26,882 nucleotides of DNA from CAYQOX01 sp964419335 (GTDB lineage Bacteria > Hinthialibacterota > Hinthialibacteria > Hinthialibacterales > Hinthialibacteraceae): contig CAYQOX010000053.1 of NCBI GenBank assembly GCA_964419335.1, positions 1 to 26,882 on the forward strand. The letters are read 5' to 3'. A model generated the notes under the pieces. It saw only the letters and a program-made list of their open reading frames with translations, did not search any database and was not told the DNA's origin. The translations under genes and the position numbers were made by a program. Below, piece after piece: positions 1 to 8,522 of the stretch (the first letter of the stretch is position 1; each line of letters opens with the position of its first letter).

Positions 1-55
1 CGATGGTTCCAACGTTAACGTGCGGCTTTTTCCGTTCGAATACTTGTTTGGCCAT
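1..55 (-). CDS. tuf: Elongation factor Tu (5' end only)
   Basis: EF-Tu is the cytosolic GTPase that delivers aminoacyl-tRNA to the ribosome. Only the first 18 codons lie in the window; they read MAKQVFERKKPHVNVGTI, the hallmark EF-Tu N-terminus that leads into the first GTP-binding strand. The ATG (53-55) is preceded by GGAGG about 12 nt upstream (68-72). The gene follows fusA by 178 bp, in the usual rpsL-rpsG-fusA-tuf order, and a promoter lies in that gap. The rest of the gene is beyond the left edge, so its integrity cannot be judged. Confidence 0.95.
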   Translation of the reverse strand, partial: MAKQVFERKKPHVNVGTI

Positions 56-201
56 GGTTAATTCAATCCTCCAATTTTTCTAAACCGCAAAAATTATATT
101 TTTTTATATGACACACGTAGCAAAGAACTCTTTATTGAAAAGTGGCCAGAGTCCCTCTTGATCCTGTTATTCAAACAGGGATGCTAGTTTTGGCTAGCCG
201 A

Positions 202-229
202 ATAATATGGTGTTATGCTTCTATTTCAA
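202..229 (-). promoter_or_regulatory. Predicted sigma70 promoter of tuf
   Basis: On the minus strand TTGAAA (224-229) and TATTAT (202-207) are separated by 16 nt, just after the fusA stop. Transcription would begin near 195 and give a ~140-nt leader before tuf. The leader has short hairpins: GCTAG/CTAGC around 183-198 and CCTGTT/AACAGG at 161-177. A second, weaker candidate (TTGCTA at 118-123, TATAAT at 93-98, spacer 19) lies closer to the gene. An extra tuf promoter would allow EF-Tu to be made in excess of the upstream genes. Confidence 0.6.
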
Positions 230-233
230 CCCT

Positions 234-2333
234 TTAGACCGCGTAGCCAAATCCGGTCAAGAGTTGTTTTTGAATCGTTTCGGGCACTTCTTCGTAGTGG
301 GACAAGTACATGGAATATGTAGCCCGTCCCTGAGAAAGTGACCGAAGACTGGTCGCGTATCCAAACATTTCGGAGAGAGGAACCAAACCGCGGATCACCT
401 GCGAGCCGCCTCGTTGTTCCAGTCCAGCGGTTCGCCCCCGCCGCGAGTTCAGATTCCCAAGGATATCACCCATGAACTCTTCTGGGCAAACAATCTCGAT
501 GGACATGATTGGTTCCAAAAGAACCGGATCGGCTTTTTCCATCGCTTCACGACAAGCGATGGAAGAAGCAATTGTAAAGGCCATTTCTGAAGAGTCAACC
601 GGGTGAAAGGCCCCATCGAGCAATTTTACCCCAATATCGATAATTGGATATCCCAAAAGGACTCCTCCGAGCAAATTTTCTCGAACACCTTGCTCGATCG
701 GAGCGATGTATTCCTTAGGGAGTCTTTCGTCACTCACTTCGTTGATAAACTCAAAACCCGAGCCGGATTCCCGGGGATACACTTCCAAGGTGACCTTGGC
801 GTAATGATCTTTGCCCCCGTGTTGTTTGAAATACTCTTCTTCATAGCGAGCGGGTTTACGGATCGTTTCACGGTACGAGACTTGTGGTTTCCCCACATTG
901 GCTTTCACGCCATATTCCCGCATAATCCGGTCTACGATGACTTCCAGATGAAGTTCCCCCATACCAGAGATAATGGTTTGGCCTGTTTCTTCATCCACGT
1001 TAATGTGAAACGTGGGATCTTCATCCGCCATGCGCTGCAACGATTGGTGAAGTTTTTCTTCGTCCGCCACGGTTTTAGGTTCAATCGCCACGGAGATCAC
1101 CGGTTCAGGCAACGAGAGTGATTCAAGCAAGATCGGATGTTCTGCCTCGGCTAAGGTGTCGCCGGTGCTCGTGCGGCCAAGTCCGACAGCACAAGCGATA
1201 TCTCCTGCGTGCACCTCCTTGATATCTTCCCGCTTATTGGCGTGCATACGAAGCAGACGCCCAACTTTTTCTTTTTTCCCCTTGGTGATGTTTTGAACTG
1301 TTTCTCCGGATCGCATGGTACCGGAATAAACTCGTAAAAAGGTCAATTTTCCGTGAGCATCCGCCATGACCTTAAACGCAAGGGCGGTCAAAGGACCTTT
1401 TTGATCGGGGTCACGGGCAATTTCTTCTCCGGTTTCTGGGTGAAGACCGATTACCGGGGGCACATCCAAGGGAGAAGGGAGATAATCAACCACCGCGTCC
1501 AGCAGCAATTGAACTCCTTTATTTTTCAAAGCCGATCCGCAAAACACCGGAACATATTGATGCTCTAGTGTGGCTTTGCGGATTGCTTGGCGTATTTCAT
1601 CGACCTCGATGGATTCGCCTTCCAGGAACTTCTGCATGATGGCGTCATCAACATCGGACAGAGTTTCTAAAAGAAGTTCACGAGCGTTATTGGCTTGTTC
1701 TTGAAGTTCTTTTGGAATCTCTGTATCGGTAAAAGTGGTGCCAAAATCGTCCACCCCTTCTTCCCATATTCTAGCTTTCATGAGAACGAGGTCGACAACG
1801 CCACAAAAAGACGATTCGACCCCGATGGGGAGGTGAAGAGTCAACGGTTTGCTACCGAGTTTTTCGCGAATTTGGCGAATGACCCGATCATAATCAGCCC
1901 CCACGCGATCCATCTTATTCACGAAAGCCACGCGGGGAATACGGTAGCGATCGGCTTGTCGCCAGACCGTTTCCGATTGAGGCTCAACTCCACCTACAGC
2001 GCAAAAAACAACAACACAGCCATCAAGCACTCGGAGTGAACGTTCGACCTCAATGGTGAAATCCACATGTCCCGGCGTATCAATAATATTGATGTTGAAT
2101 TCGCGCCATCGGCAGTAGGTCGCTGCCGAGGTGATGGTAATGCCTCTCTCTTTTTCCTGTTCCATCCAATCCATCTCGGCGGTTCCATCATGAACCTCGC
2201 CGATTTTATGAGTACGCCCGGTGTAATAGAGCACACGTTCGGTGGTCGTGGTCTTCCCCGCGTCGATATGCGCGGCGATGCCGATGTTCCGAACTGTCGT
2301 AAGTTGGGTATCTTTCGTACTCACAGCGTTCAT
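234..2333 (-). CDS. fusA: Elongation factor G
   Basis: EF-G is the cytosolic translocation GTPase of translation and, with RRF, also recycles ribosomes. At 699 aa it has the usual length. The G1 loop AHIDAGKT is at residues 21-28, followed by the switch I region, DTPGH and NKMD motifs and the FCGSALKNKG guanine-binding segment; the C-terminal domains end in a typical GRATYSMYLSHYEEVP stretch. It lies 86 bp downstream of rpsG. The start is an ATG with AGGCG 7 nt upstream; that Shine-Dalgarno can pair with a complementary CGCCT just upstream in the RNA (2355-2359), so initiation may be partly structured. No frameshift or missing motif is seen. Confidence 0.98.
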   Translation of the reverse strand: MNAVSTKDTQLTTVRNIGIAAHIDAGKTTTTERVLYYTGRTHKIGEVHDGTAEMDWMEQEKERGITITSAATYCRWREFNINIIDTPGHVDFTIEVERSLRVLDGCVVVFCAVGGVEPQSETVWRQADRYRIPRVAFVNKMDRVGADYDRVIRQIREKLGSKPLTLHLPIGVESSFCGVVDLVLMKARIWEEGVDDFGTTFTDTEIPKELQEQANNARELLLETLSDVDDAIMQKFLEGESIEVDEIRQAIRKATLEHQYVPVFCGSALKNKGVQLLLDAVVDYLPSPLDVPPVIGLHPETGEEIARDPDQKGPLTALAFKVMADAHGKLTFLRVYSGTMRSGETVQNITKGKKEKVGRLLRMHANKREDIKEVHAGDIACAVGLGRTSTGDTLAEAEHPILLESLSLPEPVISVAIEPKTVADEEKLHQSLQRMADEDPTFHINVDEETGQTIISGMGELHLEVIVDRIMREYGVKANVGKPQVSYRETIRKPARYEEEYFKQHGGKDHYAKVTLEVYPRESGSGFEFINEVSDERLPKEYIAPIEQGVRENLLGGVLLGYPIIDIGVKLLDGAFHPVDSSEMAFTIASSIACREAMEKADPVLLEPIMSIEIVCPEEFMGDILGNLNSRRGRTAGLEQRGGSQVIRGLVPLSEMFGYATSLRSLSQGRATYSMYLSHYEEVPETIQKQLLTGFGYAV

Positions 2334-2372
2334 CTTCTTTCGCCTGGGATTGGAAGGCGTAATATTCCCTCT

Positions 2373-2393
2373 CTTTCTCCATCAAGGAGAAAG
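2373..2393 (-). repeat. Hairpin between rpsG and fusA
   Basis: A perfect 8-bp inverted repeat (CTTTCTCC / GGAGAAAG, 5-nt loop) lies in the 86-bp rpsG-fusA gap. No run of T follows it on the minus strand, so it is not a clear terminator. It could be a processing or mRNA-stability site. Next to it, CGCCT (2341-2345) and AGGCG (2355-2359) form a smaller hairpin that includes the fusA Shine-Dalgarno. Confidence 0.45.
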
Positions 2394-2419
2394 CGTTGTA
2401 TAAATAAGTAAAAAGTAAA

Positions 2420-2890
2420 TTACCAACGATAATGAGCAAAAGCCTTATTAGCCTCCGCCATCCTATGCGTATCCAGTTTCTTCTTAATCGCGTTCCCTTG
2501 ATTATTTGCAGCATCCAGCAGTTCGCCTAATAAACGGCCCGTCATCCCCCGTTCACCACGGTTGCGAGATGCATTAACCAACCAACGAATGGCCAACGTC
2601 TGGCGTCGTTCCGGCCGGACTTCTACCGGCACCTGGTAAGTAGCCCCACCGACTCGCCGGGAACGCACTTCCACTTCCGGCTTCACATTTTCAATCGCCG
2701 TTTTAAAGACCGTCAGGGGTTCCTGTTTGGTCTTTTCCTGTATTTGGCTCAAGGCATTATAGAAAATCTGCTCGGCGATGTTACGTTTCCCCTTTAACAT
2801 CAATCCATTAATGAATTTACTCACCAGCACATTATTATAAACTGGATCAGGATTAACAGGTCGTTTTTCCGCTTTTGTCTTTCTACCCAT
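2420..2890 (-). CDS. rpsG: 30S ribosomal protein S7
   Basis: S7 nucleates assembly of the 30S head by binding the 3' domain of 16S rRNA and lies near the E site. The 156-aa product has the full bacterial length and starts MGRKTKAEKRPVNPDP. It contains the conserved KFINGLMLKGKRNIAE helix, the GGATYQVPVEVRPERR beta-ribbon and the LAIRWLVNASRNRGE segment. The gene starts 32 bp after rpsL; AGGGTG lies about 11 nt upstream of the ATG. In E. coli S7 represses its own operon by binding the rpsL-rpsG gap. That gap is short here, so control might act elsewhere, for example in the rpsL leader; this is inference. Confidence 0.98.
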   Translation of the reverse strand: MGRKTKAEKRPVNPDPVYNNVLVSKFINGLMLKGKRNIAEQIFYNALSQIQEKTKQEPLTVFKTAIENVKPEVEVRSRRVGGATYQVPVEVRPERRQTLAIRWLVNASRNRGERGMTGRLLGELLDAANNQGNAIKKKLDTHRMAEANKAFAHYRW

Positions 2891-2922
2891 GATTGTTCAA
2901 CACCCTAGTCAGATTCTCGTGA

Positions 2923-3297
2923 TTATTCTTTTGGTTTTTTCGTCCCGTATTTGGAACGTCCACGCTTTCGCTTATCCACACCGATCGATTCCAAAACCCC
3001 ACGAACGACGTGATAGCGAACACTGGGAAGGTCTTTCACACGTCCACCGCGTATCAGCACAATCGAGTGCTCTTGCAGATTATGCCCCTCACCGGGGATA
3101 TATGCATTTACTTCAATGCCGTTCGTAAGACGAACACGAGCGACTTTACGCAATGCAGAATTCGGTTTTTTGGGGCTCATGGTCCAAACGCGGGTGCAGA
3201 CGCCCCTACGCTGTGGACAAGCTTGCATGGCAGGTGCTTTAGTCTTTTTCTTTTTCGTTTTTCGGCCTTTTTTAATTAATTGGTTAATCGTTGGCAT
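2923..3297 (-). CDS. rpsL: 30S ribosomal protein S12
   Basis: S12 is the decoding-centre protein of the small subunit. The 124-aa product has the family length and signature: PTINQLIKKGRK at the N-terminus, PQRRGVC, PKKPNSALRK and GGRVKDLPGVRYH-like segments (GGRVKDLPSVRYH here), and a basic C-terminus. The lysines at the two usual streptomycin-resistance sites (in PKKPNS and GRVKDLP) are the common sensitive-type residues. It is the first gene after a 219-bp gap behind rpoC, with its own promoter. The likely Shine-Dalgarno, AGGGA, is only 4 nt from the ATG and lies inside a segment that can be masked by the leader. Confidence 0.98.
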   Translation of the reverse strand: MPTINQLIKKGRKTKKKKTKAPAMQACPQRRGVCTRVWTMSPKKPNSALRKVARVRLTNGIEVNAYIPGEGHNLQEHSIVLIRGGRVKDLPSVRYHVVRGVLESIGVDKRKRGRSKYGTKKPKE

Positions 3298-3398
3298 GGT
3301 TTCCCTGTTTTTGCCTTCAAAACCTCTATTTAATAATTTTCATTTCGAATTCAGGTATAAACAGGGATGCTTAAGACTGAACATCAAAGCATCCCTGT
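3298..3398 (-). promoter_or_regulatory. Three-segment switch-like leader of rpsL
   Basis: In the minus-strand transcript, segment 1 (3387-3398, ACAGGGATGCTT) is a perfect 12-bp complement of segment 2 (3361-3372, AAGCATCCCTGT). The 3' part of segment 2 with its flank (3359-3367, TCCCTGTTT) is also a perfect 9-nt complement of segment 3 (3302-3310, AAACAGGGA), which includes the only good rpsL Shine-Dalgarno. Pairing 1:2 leaves the binding site free and pairing 2:3 hides it. This is the layout of translational autoregulation leaders, but the ligand, if any, is unknown. The 12-bp hairpin could instead simply act as a weak terminator behind rpoC; only TTTAT follows it. Confidence 0.5.
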
Positions 3399-3440
3399 CT
3401 CGCTAACGCAATTATTTTTAATTCTTAACACAAGAGGAAA

Positions 3441-3469
3441 ATCATAGTTAACATAGGGATCACAGTCAA
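3441..3469 (-). promoter_or_regulatory. Predicted sigma70 promoter of the rpsL operon
   Basis: On the minus strand TTGACT (3464-3469) and TATGAT (3441-3446) have the ideal 17-nt spacing, about 50 bp after the rpoC stop. Transcription would begin near 3434 and give a ~137-nt leader before rpsL. This would let the S12/S7/EF-G/EF-Tu genes be transcribed independently of rpoBC. Confidence 0.75.
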
Positions 3470-3516
3470 GTCCCCTAAACAGGAGTAGACCAGATTTTTA
3501 GATTTTCCTACCCAAT

Positions 3517-6500
3517 TTACGAATTGACTTTTTCTAATTCGCGTTCTTGTAACTCATGATAATATTTTTGGTGATATTTCCAACCCGTACCTGCAGGAAT
3601 TAAGTGACCCATAATTACATTTTCCTTAAGTCCAAGCAAGTGATCGGTTTTTCCACTGATGGCGGCCTGGGTCAAAACTCGGGTGGTTTCTTGGAACGAA
3701 GCCGCAGAAATAAAGGATTCGGTCCCCAAAGAAGCCTTCGTAATTCCCATTAAACGGGGTTTATACTGAGCCGGCTTTCCACCTTGGTTCATGACCCGCT
3801 CATTCTCCTTCCGCACACTATAACGGTCAATATCGTCATCCTGCAAGAAGTTCGTATCGCCGGGGTCGGTGATGGTGACTTTCCTCATCATTTGCCGGAT
3901 GATGATTTCAATGTGTTTGTCGTTAATACCAACCCCTTGTAAGCGGTAGACTTCCTGCACTTCGTTTAATAGGTATTGTTGAGTAACGCGCTCACCCATG
4001 ATTTCCAAGAACTCATGGGGGTCAATCGAGCCATCCACAAGTTTATCTCCGGTGGAGACCCAATCGCCGTCACTCACAATAACATGTTTCCCTGCGTCCA
4101 CTTCGTGAGCTGAAAGAATTTCTCCGTCTTTATCGGTGATGAGGATTAAGCGAGTACCACGTTTCCGCTTCTTCTCAAGTTTCTTTTCCATCTCCTCATC
4201 GATTTCTTCAGGCTTCGGCAATCGAACCCAGCCATCAAATTTCGTAATAATCGCGAGATCACGTAACTTGGGGCGCCGGGCTTCGAAGAGTTCTTCAACC
4301 CGTGGCAAACCACCGGTCACGTCGCGGGATTTAAAGGATTCTTTAGGAATCTTGGCTAGGATATCCCCTGCCATGATGTCGTCGCCATCGTTCACAACGA
4401 TGTGGGCACCAGCAGGTAGGGGGTGATATTCTGGCTCTTTGCCTTGTTTTTTGATGATAATGGAGGGATGTTTATCTTCCCTATGCTCCATGACAATCAT
4501 TTGGGTGGCAGTGGTGCCTTCGGTTTGTTGGCGCCGCATGGTGACCCCTTCAATGATCTGGTCAAAACGGCATTTTCCATCCATCGAAGCAATTTCGGCT
4601 TTGAAGTAAGGATCCCAGCGAGCGATCACATCAATTTCTTGCTCATTGCTAGTGCGATAGGTTTTTGAGCCGCGGCGAGCAATTTCTTCGGCGTCAGCCA
4701 CTTCGATTGTCGCTCCCAAGGAAATTCCCGGATCCAATTGCCGGAAGTGATCCACCAATTGTTCCGTATGAGCCATGATTACACCCTGTAAGACATCGGC
4801 GCCATCTTCAATACTTAAGATTGAGCCCGAAGGGAGAGTATGTTCTTCCAGAACCTCTTCATTTCGATCGACGATGGTAATCCGCGGTACCTTTTCACCG
4901 GCATAGTCGGTGATAACCGATTTGAGGTTATTGGTTTGAGGATCAAGAATGCGGCGTACGGTCACCCCTTCGACGATATCTTTGAAGCGAACTTTTCCTT
5001 CACCACCTGCAATTGTCGGGGTGACGTGATAAGCCAACATATCCCCTTGTTCGACGGTATCTCCGTCTTTGATCATGAGGTGATGACCAGGTTGCAAGGG
5101 ATAGGTTTCTGATTCTTTGTTCTTGGAGATCACCAGTTCAGCATTGGTCACCCCTGGGGGTACAATTCGGATATCTCCTTCTTTGATCATATCACGAGCC
5201 CCGATGTTTTTGATGGAAACCTTTCCATCTCGCATCGCGATCAACGGTGCTTTCAAAGGATCCCAGGAAGCAATACGTTTGCCTACCGGGCAACGTTCCC
5301 CATCCGAGACATTGACCTCGGCTCCAAGTGGAATATTAGGATATTTAATGAGAACTTTGCCTTTGGTATTGGTCAAAACAATCGTACCGCCCCGACGGCT
5401 GGTATATTTTTTATCGCCGCACTCAATTAAATCCAAATCTTTGAATTTCACGATCGGTTCACTTTTACTTACATCGGCGCATTCAATTCCCGAACGTAGC
5501 AAGATTGGTCGACCAATATTATTAGTAGCAATCAGATTCCCCTCGCGATTGGTAACCACACGTAAATTAATATACTTAATCACGCCAGTTTCACCATTAC
5601 GAAGCCCACCACGCCCATCATCATTGTTGTAACGAATCCGAACTTCGGATTCTTCTAAGATACGGCTGGTGGTACCACCAATGTGGAAAGTTCGCAAAGT
5701 CAGCTGGGTCCCCGGCTCACCAATGGACTGGGCAGCCACAATACCCACCGCTTCACCAACACGGGCTGCTTGTTTACGGGATAAATCACGTCCATAACAT
5801 TTCGCGCAAACACCGCGTGCCGATTCACATGCGACCACCGATCGAATACTAACCTGTTCAATACCGCATTTACCAATGATACTCGCAGCATCCTCATCAA
5901 TTTCTTCTCCATGAGAGACAATTACATTTCGATTGAGGGGATTAATAATATCCTCAGCGGCGGTACGTCCTAAAACACGGTCTTCTAAGGCTTCAATGAC
6001 TTTATCTCCTTCTTTGATGGCGAAAATTTCCAAGCCCTTTAGCGTACCACAATCCTCTTCTGTGATAATCACATCTTGGGCAACATCCACCAAACGACGA
6101 GTCAGGTAGCCCGCCTCGGCGGTTTTTAAGGCTGTATCAGCCAAGCCCTTACGTGCGCCGTGGGTGGAAATAAAGTATTCCAACACCGTCAAGCCTTCTT
6201 TGAAATTGGACTCAATCGGGGATTCGATAATTTCACCAATCCCCCCCGTGAGTTTCTTCATGGGCTTCGACATCAACCCACGCATCCCTGCCAACTGGCG
6301 AATTTGTTGTTTCGAGCCTCTCGCGCCTGAATCAGCCATAATGAAAATGGGGTTAAATCCTTCGTTGTCTCGTTCTAACTCACCCATCATGGATTCAGCC
6401 ACAGACTCTGTGGTATGGATCCAACGGTCAATCACTTTGTTATATCGCTCAATATCGGTAATAGCACCTTTTTCAAACTGATCCAGCACAACTTGTACAT

Positions 6501-8454
6501 CTTTCCGTGAAGTGTCGATCTGTTGTTCTTTGTCAGAAGGTACCACCATATCATCCAAACTAATGGAGATTCCCCCATATTCAGCGTAGTAATACCCAAT
6601 ATCCTTTAGCGCATCAAGAAATTGGGCGGTACGTTCTTGGCCGTAATGGTTAAAACAATCAAGAATTAATTTTGATAATTTCTTTTTGTTCATCATCTCG
6701 TTGACGTAGCGGAGCAAGGGAGGAAGAATATCATTGAAGAAAATACGGCCTACCGTGGTCCGCATCCGCGTCCCCGAGATGCGGACTTCGATCTCATCCT
6801 GCAAACCGATCGATTTATTATCATAGGCAATAATGGCTTCCCGCTCATCCGTAAATCGGCGGGGGATGTTTCCATTGATCGGCTTGCGAATTTTGGTGAG
6901 ATAATAACAACCAAGCACAATATCCTGAGAAGCATTCGCAATGGGCTTTCCATCAGAAGGACCAATAATATTGTGCATGGCTAGCATATAATCTTTGCAT
7001 TCTTCTTGAGCCTCTTTTGAGAGAGGCACATGCACCGCCATTTGGTCACCGTCAAAGTCAGCGTTAAAAGCGGTGCAAGTTAATGGATGAAGCCGAATCG
7101 CTTTCCCTTCAACCAAAATTGGCTGAAAAGCCTGCAATCCCATACGGTGCAAGGTCGGAGCACGATTCAGCATAACCGGGTGATCCCGAATAACCTCTTC
7201 CAAGACGTCATAGACTTCAGGATCCCCTCGTTCGATCTTCCGTTTGGCGCTGCGAATCGTAGTCACTTCATCCAATTCTTCCAAGCGTCGAATAATAAAA
7301 GGCTCAAACAGTTCCAGCGCCATTTGTTTGGGAAGACCACACTGATTAAATTTCAATTCCGGACCGCAAACGATGACGGAACGACCGGAATAATCCACCC
7401 GTTTCCCTAAAAGGTTTTGACGGAAACGCCCCTGTTTGCCTTTCAGCATATCGCTGAGTGATTTTAAGGGACGATTGTTGGATCCTTTGACCGGACGCCC
7501 ACGACGGCCATTATCCATCAAAGCATCCACCGCTTCTTGCAGCATCCGCTTTTCATTGCGAATAATCACTTCTGGAGCACGCACTTCTTTAAGGCGGCGC
7601 AAGCGGTTATTCCGATTAATCACTCGGCGGTAAAGATCATTCAAGTCAGAGGTCGCAAAACGCCCTCCATCCAAGGGCACCAAGGGGCGCAGATCTGGAG
7701 GAATCACAGGCAGTACTTCCATGATCATCCATTCCGGCCGGTTGGTACTTTCCCGGAAATCCTGAATAACTTTCAGCCGCTTGATGGAGCGTTTAATTCG
7801 CTGTTTCGATTTGCCTTCACGAATCTCTTTTCGAAGTTCATTCGCAAGTGATTCTAAATCTAGATTAATGAGGACTTCACGAATCGATTCGGCCCCCATA
7901 CCAACCCGGAAGTCACTCCCATATTCCTCCCGGAGTCGCATATATTCGCGCTCAGAAATAACATCCAGGTAGTTTAATCCCGTGGTCCCAGGATCGAGAA
8001 CAATATATTCTTCATAGTAAAGAACCCGTTCCAGGGTTTTAATGGACATATCCAGCATGAGGGCCATCAAACTGGGGACTCCCTTGGCAAACCAGATATG
8101 CGCGACTGGCATTTCCAAATCAATATGCCCAAGCCGGCTCCGGCGTACTTTGGCCTGAGTCACTTCAACCCCACACCGGTCGCAAACGACACCGCGATGT
8201 TTAATTCCTTTAAATTTACCGCAAGCACATTCGTAATCGCGAGTCGGACCAAAAATGCGCTCACAAAACAGCCCATCGGTTTTGGGTTTATAGGTTTTAT
8301 AATCAATCGTTTCTGGATTCTTCACTTCCCCATACGACCAACTCCGAATTTGGTCGGGAGAAGCCAGAGTAATTCGAATCGAGCGAACACGGTTTATGTC
8401 GCGAATTTCATCTTCCCGCCGTTTAGCGGCTGGGGTCTGCAAGGATTTCCACAT
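3517..8454 (-). CDS. rpoC: RNA polymerase subunit beta'
   Basis: Beta' carries the catalytic centre of RNA polymerase. The 1645-aa product starts with the N-terminal zinc finger (CACGKFK...CDRC, near residues 70-88), has the catalytic NADFDGD at 464-470 that binds the active-site magnesium, a second zinc site (cysteines 876, 883, 886 plus an earlier one), and the trigger-loop start QSIGEPGTQLTLRTFHIGG up to residue 927. The chain returns to the conserved DVTGGLPRVEELFEARRPK at 1378. The ~450 residues between are much longer than in E. coli (whole protein 1407 aa) and contain repeated sandwich-barrel-type units, an enlarged SI3. It starts 68 bp after rpoB with AAGGAGT upstream. Confidence 0.98.
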   Translation of the reverse strand: MWKSLQTPAAKRREDEIRDINRVRSIRITLASPDQIRSWSYGEVKNPETIDYKTYKPKTDGLFCERIFGPTRDYECACGKFKGIKHRGVVCDRCGVEVTQAKVRRSRLGHIDLEMPVAHIWFAKGVPSLMALMLDMSIKTLERVLYYEEYIVLDPGTTGLNYLDVISEREYMRLREEYGSDFRVGMGAESIREVLINLDLESLANELRKEIREGKSKQRIKRSIKRLKVIQDFRESTNRPEWMIMEVLPVIPPDLRPLVPLDGGRFATSDLNDLYRRVINRNNRLRRLKEVRAPEVIIRNEKRMLQEAVDALMDNGRRGRPVKGSNNRPLKSLSDMLKGKQGRFRQNLLGKRVDYSGRSVIVCGPELKFNQCGLPKQMALELFEPFIIRRLEELDEVTTIRSAKRKIERGDPEVYDVLEEVIRDHPVMLNRAPTLHRMGLQAFQPILVEGKAIRLHPLTCTAFNADFDGDQMAVHVPLSKEAQEECKDYMLAMHNIIGPSDGKPIANASQDIVLGCYYLTKIRKPINGNIPRRFTDEREAIIAYDNKSIGLQDEIEVRISGTRMRTTVGRIFFNDILPPLLRYVNEMMNKKKLSKLILDCFNHYGQERTAQFLDALKDIGYYYAEYGGISISLDDMVVPSDKEQQIDTSRKDVQVVLDQFEKGAITDIERYNKVIDRWIHTTESVAESMMGELERDNEGFNPIFIMADSGARGSKQQIRQLAGMRGLMSKPMKKLTGGIGEIIESPIESNFKEGLTVLEYFISTHGARKGLADTALKTAEAGYLTRRLVDVAQDVIITEEDCGTLKGLEIFAIKEGDKVIEALEDRVLGRTAAEDIINPLNRNVIVSHGEEIDEDAASIIGKCGIEQVSIRSVVACESARGVCAKCYGRDLSRKQAARVGEAVGIVAAQSIGEPGTQLTLRTFHIGGTTSRILEESEVRIRYNNDDGRGGLRNGETGVIKYINLRVVTNREGNLIATNNIGRPILLRSGIECADVSKSEPIVKFKDLDLIECGDKKYTSRRGGTIVLTNTKGKVLIKYPNIPLGAEVNVSDGERCPVGKRIASWDPLKAPLIAMRDGKVSIKNIGARDMIKEGDIRIVPPGVTNAELVISKNKESETYPLQPGHHLMIKDGDTVEQGDMLAYHVTPTIAGGEGKVRFKDIVEGVTVRRILDPQTNNLKSVITDYAGEKVPRITIVDRNEEVLEEHTLPSGSILSIEDGADVLQGVIMAHTEQLVDHFRQLDPGISLGATIEVADAEEIARRGSKTYRTSNEQEIDVIARWDPYFKAEIASMDGKCRFDQIIEGVTMRRQQTEGTTATQMIVMEHREDKHPSIIIKKQGKEPEYHPLPAGAHIVVNDGDDIMAGDILAKIPKESFKSRDVTGGLPRVEELFEARRPKLRDLAIITKFDGWVRLPKPEEIDEEMEKKLEKKRKRGTRLILITDKDGEILSAHEVDAGKHVIVSDGDWVSTGDKLVDGSIDPHEFLEIMGERVTQQYLLNEVQEVYRLQGVGINDKHIEIIIRQMMRKVTITDPGDTNFLQDDDIDRYSVRKENERVMNQGGKPAQYKPRLMGITKASLGTESFISAASFQETTRVLTQAAISGKTDHLLGLKENVIMGHLIPAGTGWKYHQKYYHELQERELEKVNS

Positions 8455-8522
8455 CGCTTGACTCCTTACTTTTCTATCAATTCGTTATCTTTTTTGCCCT
8501 GAAGTGAATGAAAGACTCGAAT

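Noticed and set aside
603..1121. 172-codon plus-strand open frame opposite fusA
   Set aside because: It is antisense to a highly conserved gene, has no ribosome binding site of note and reads like a reverse-frame shadow.
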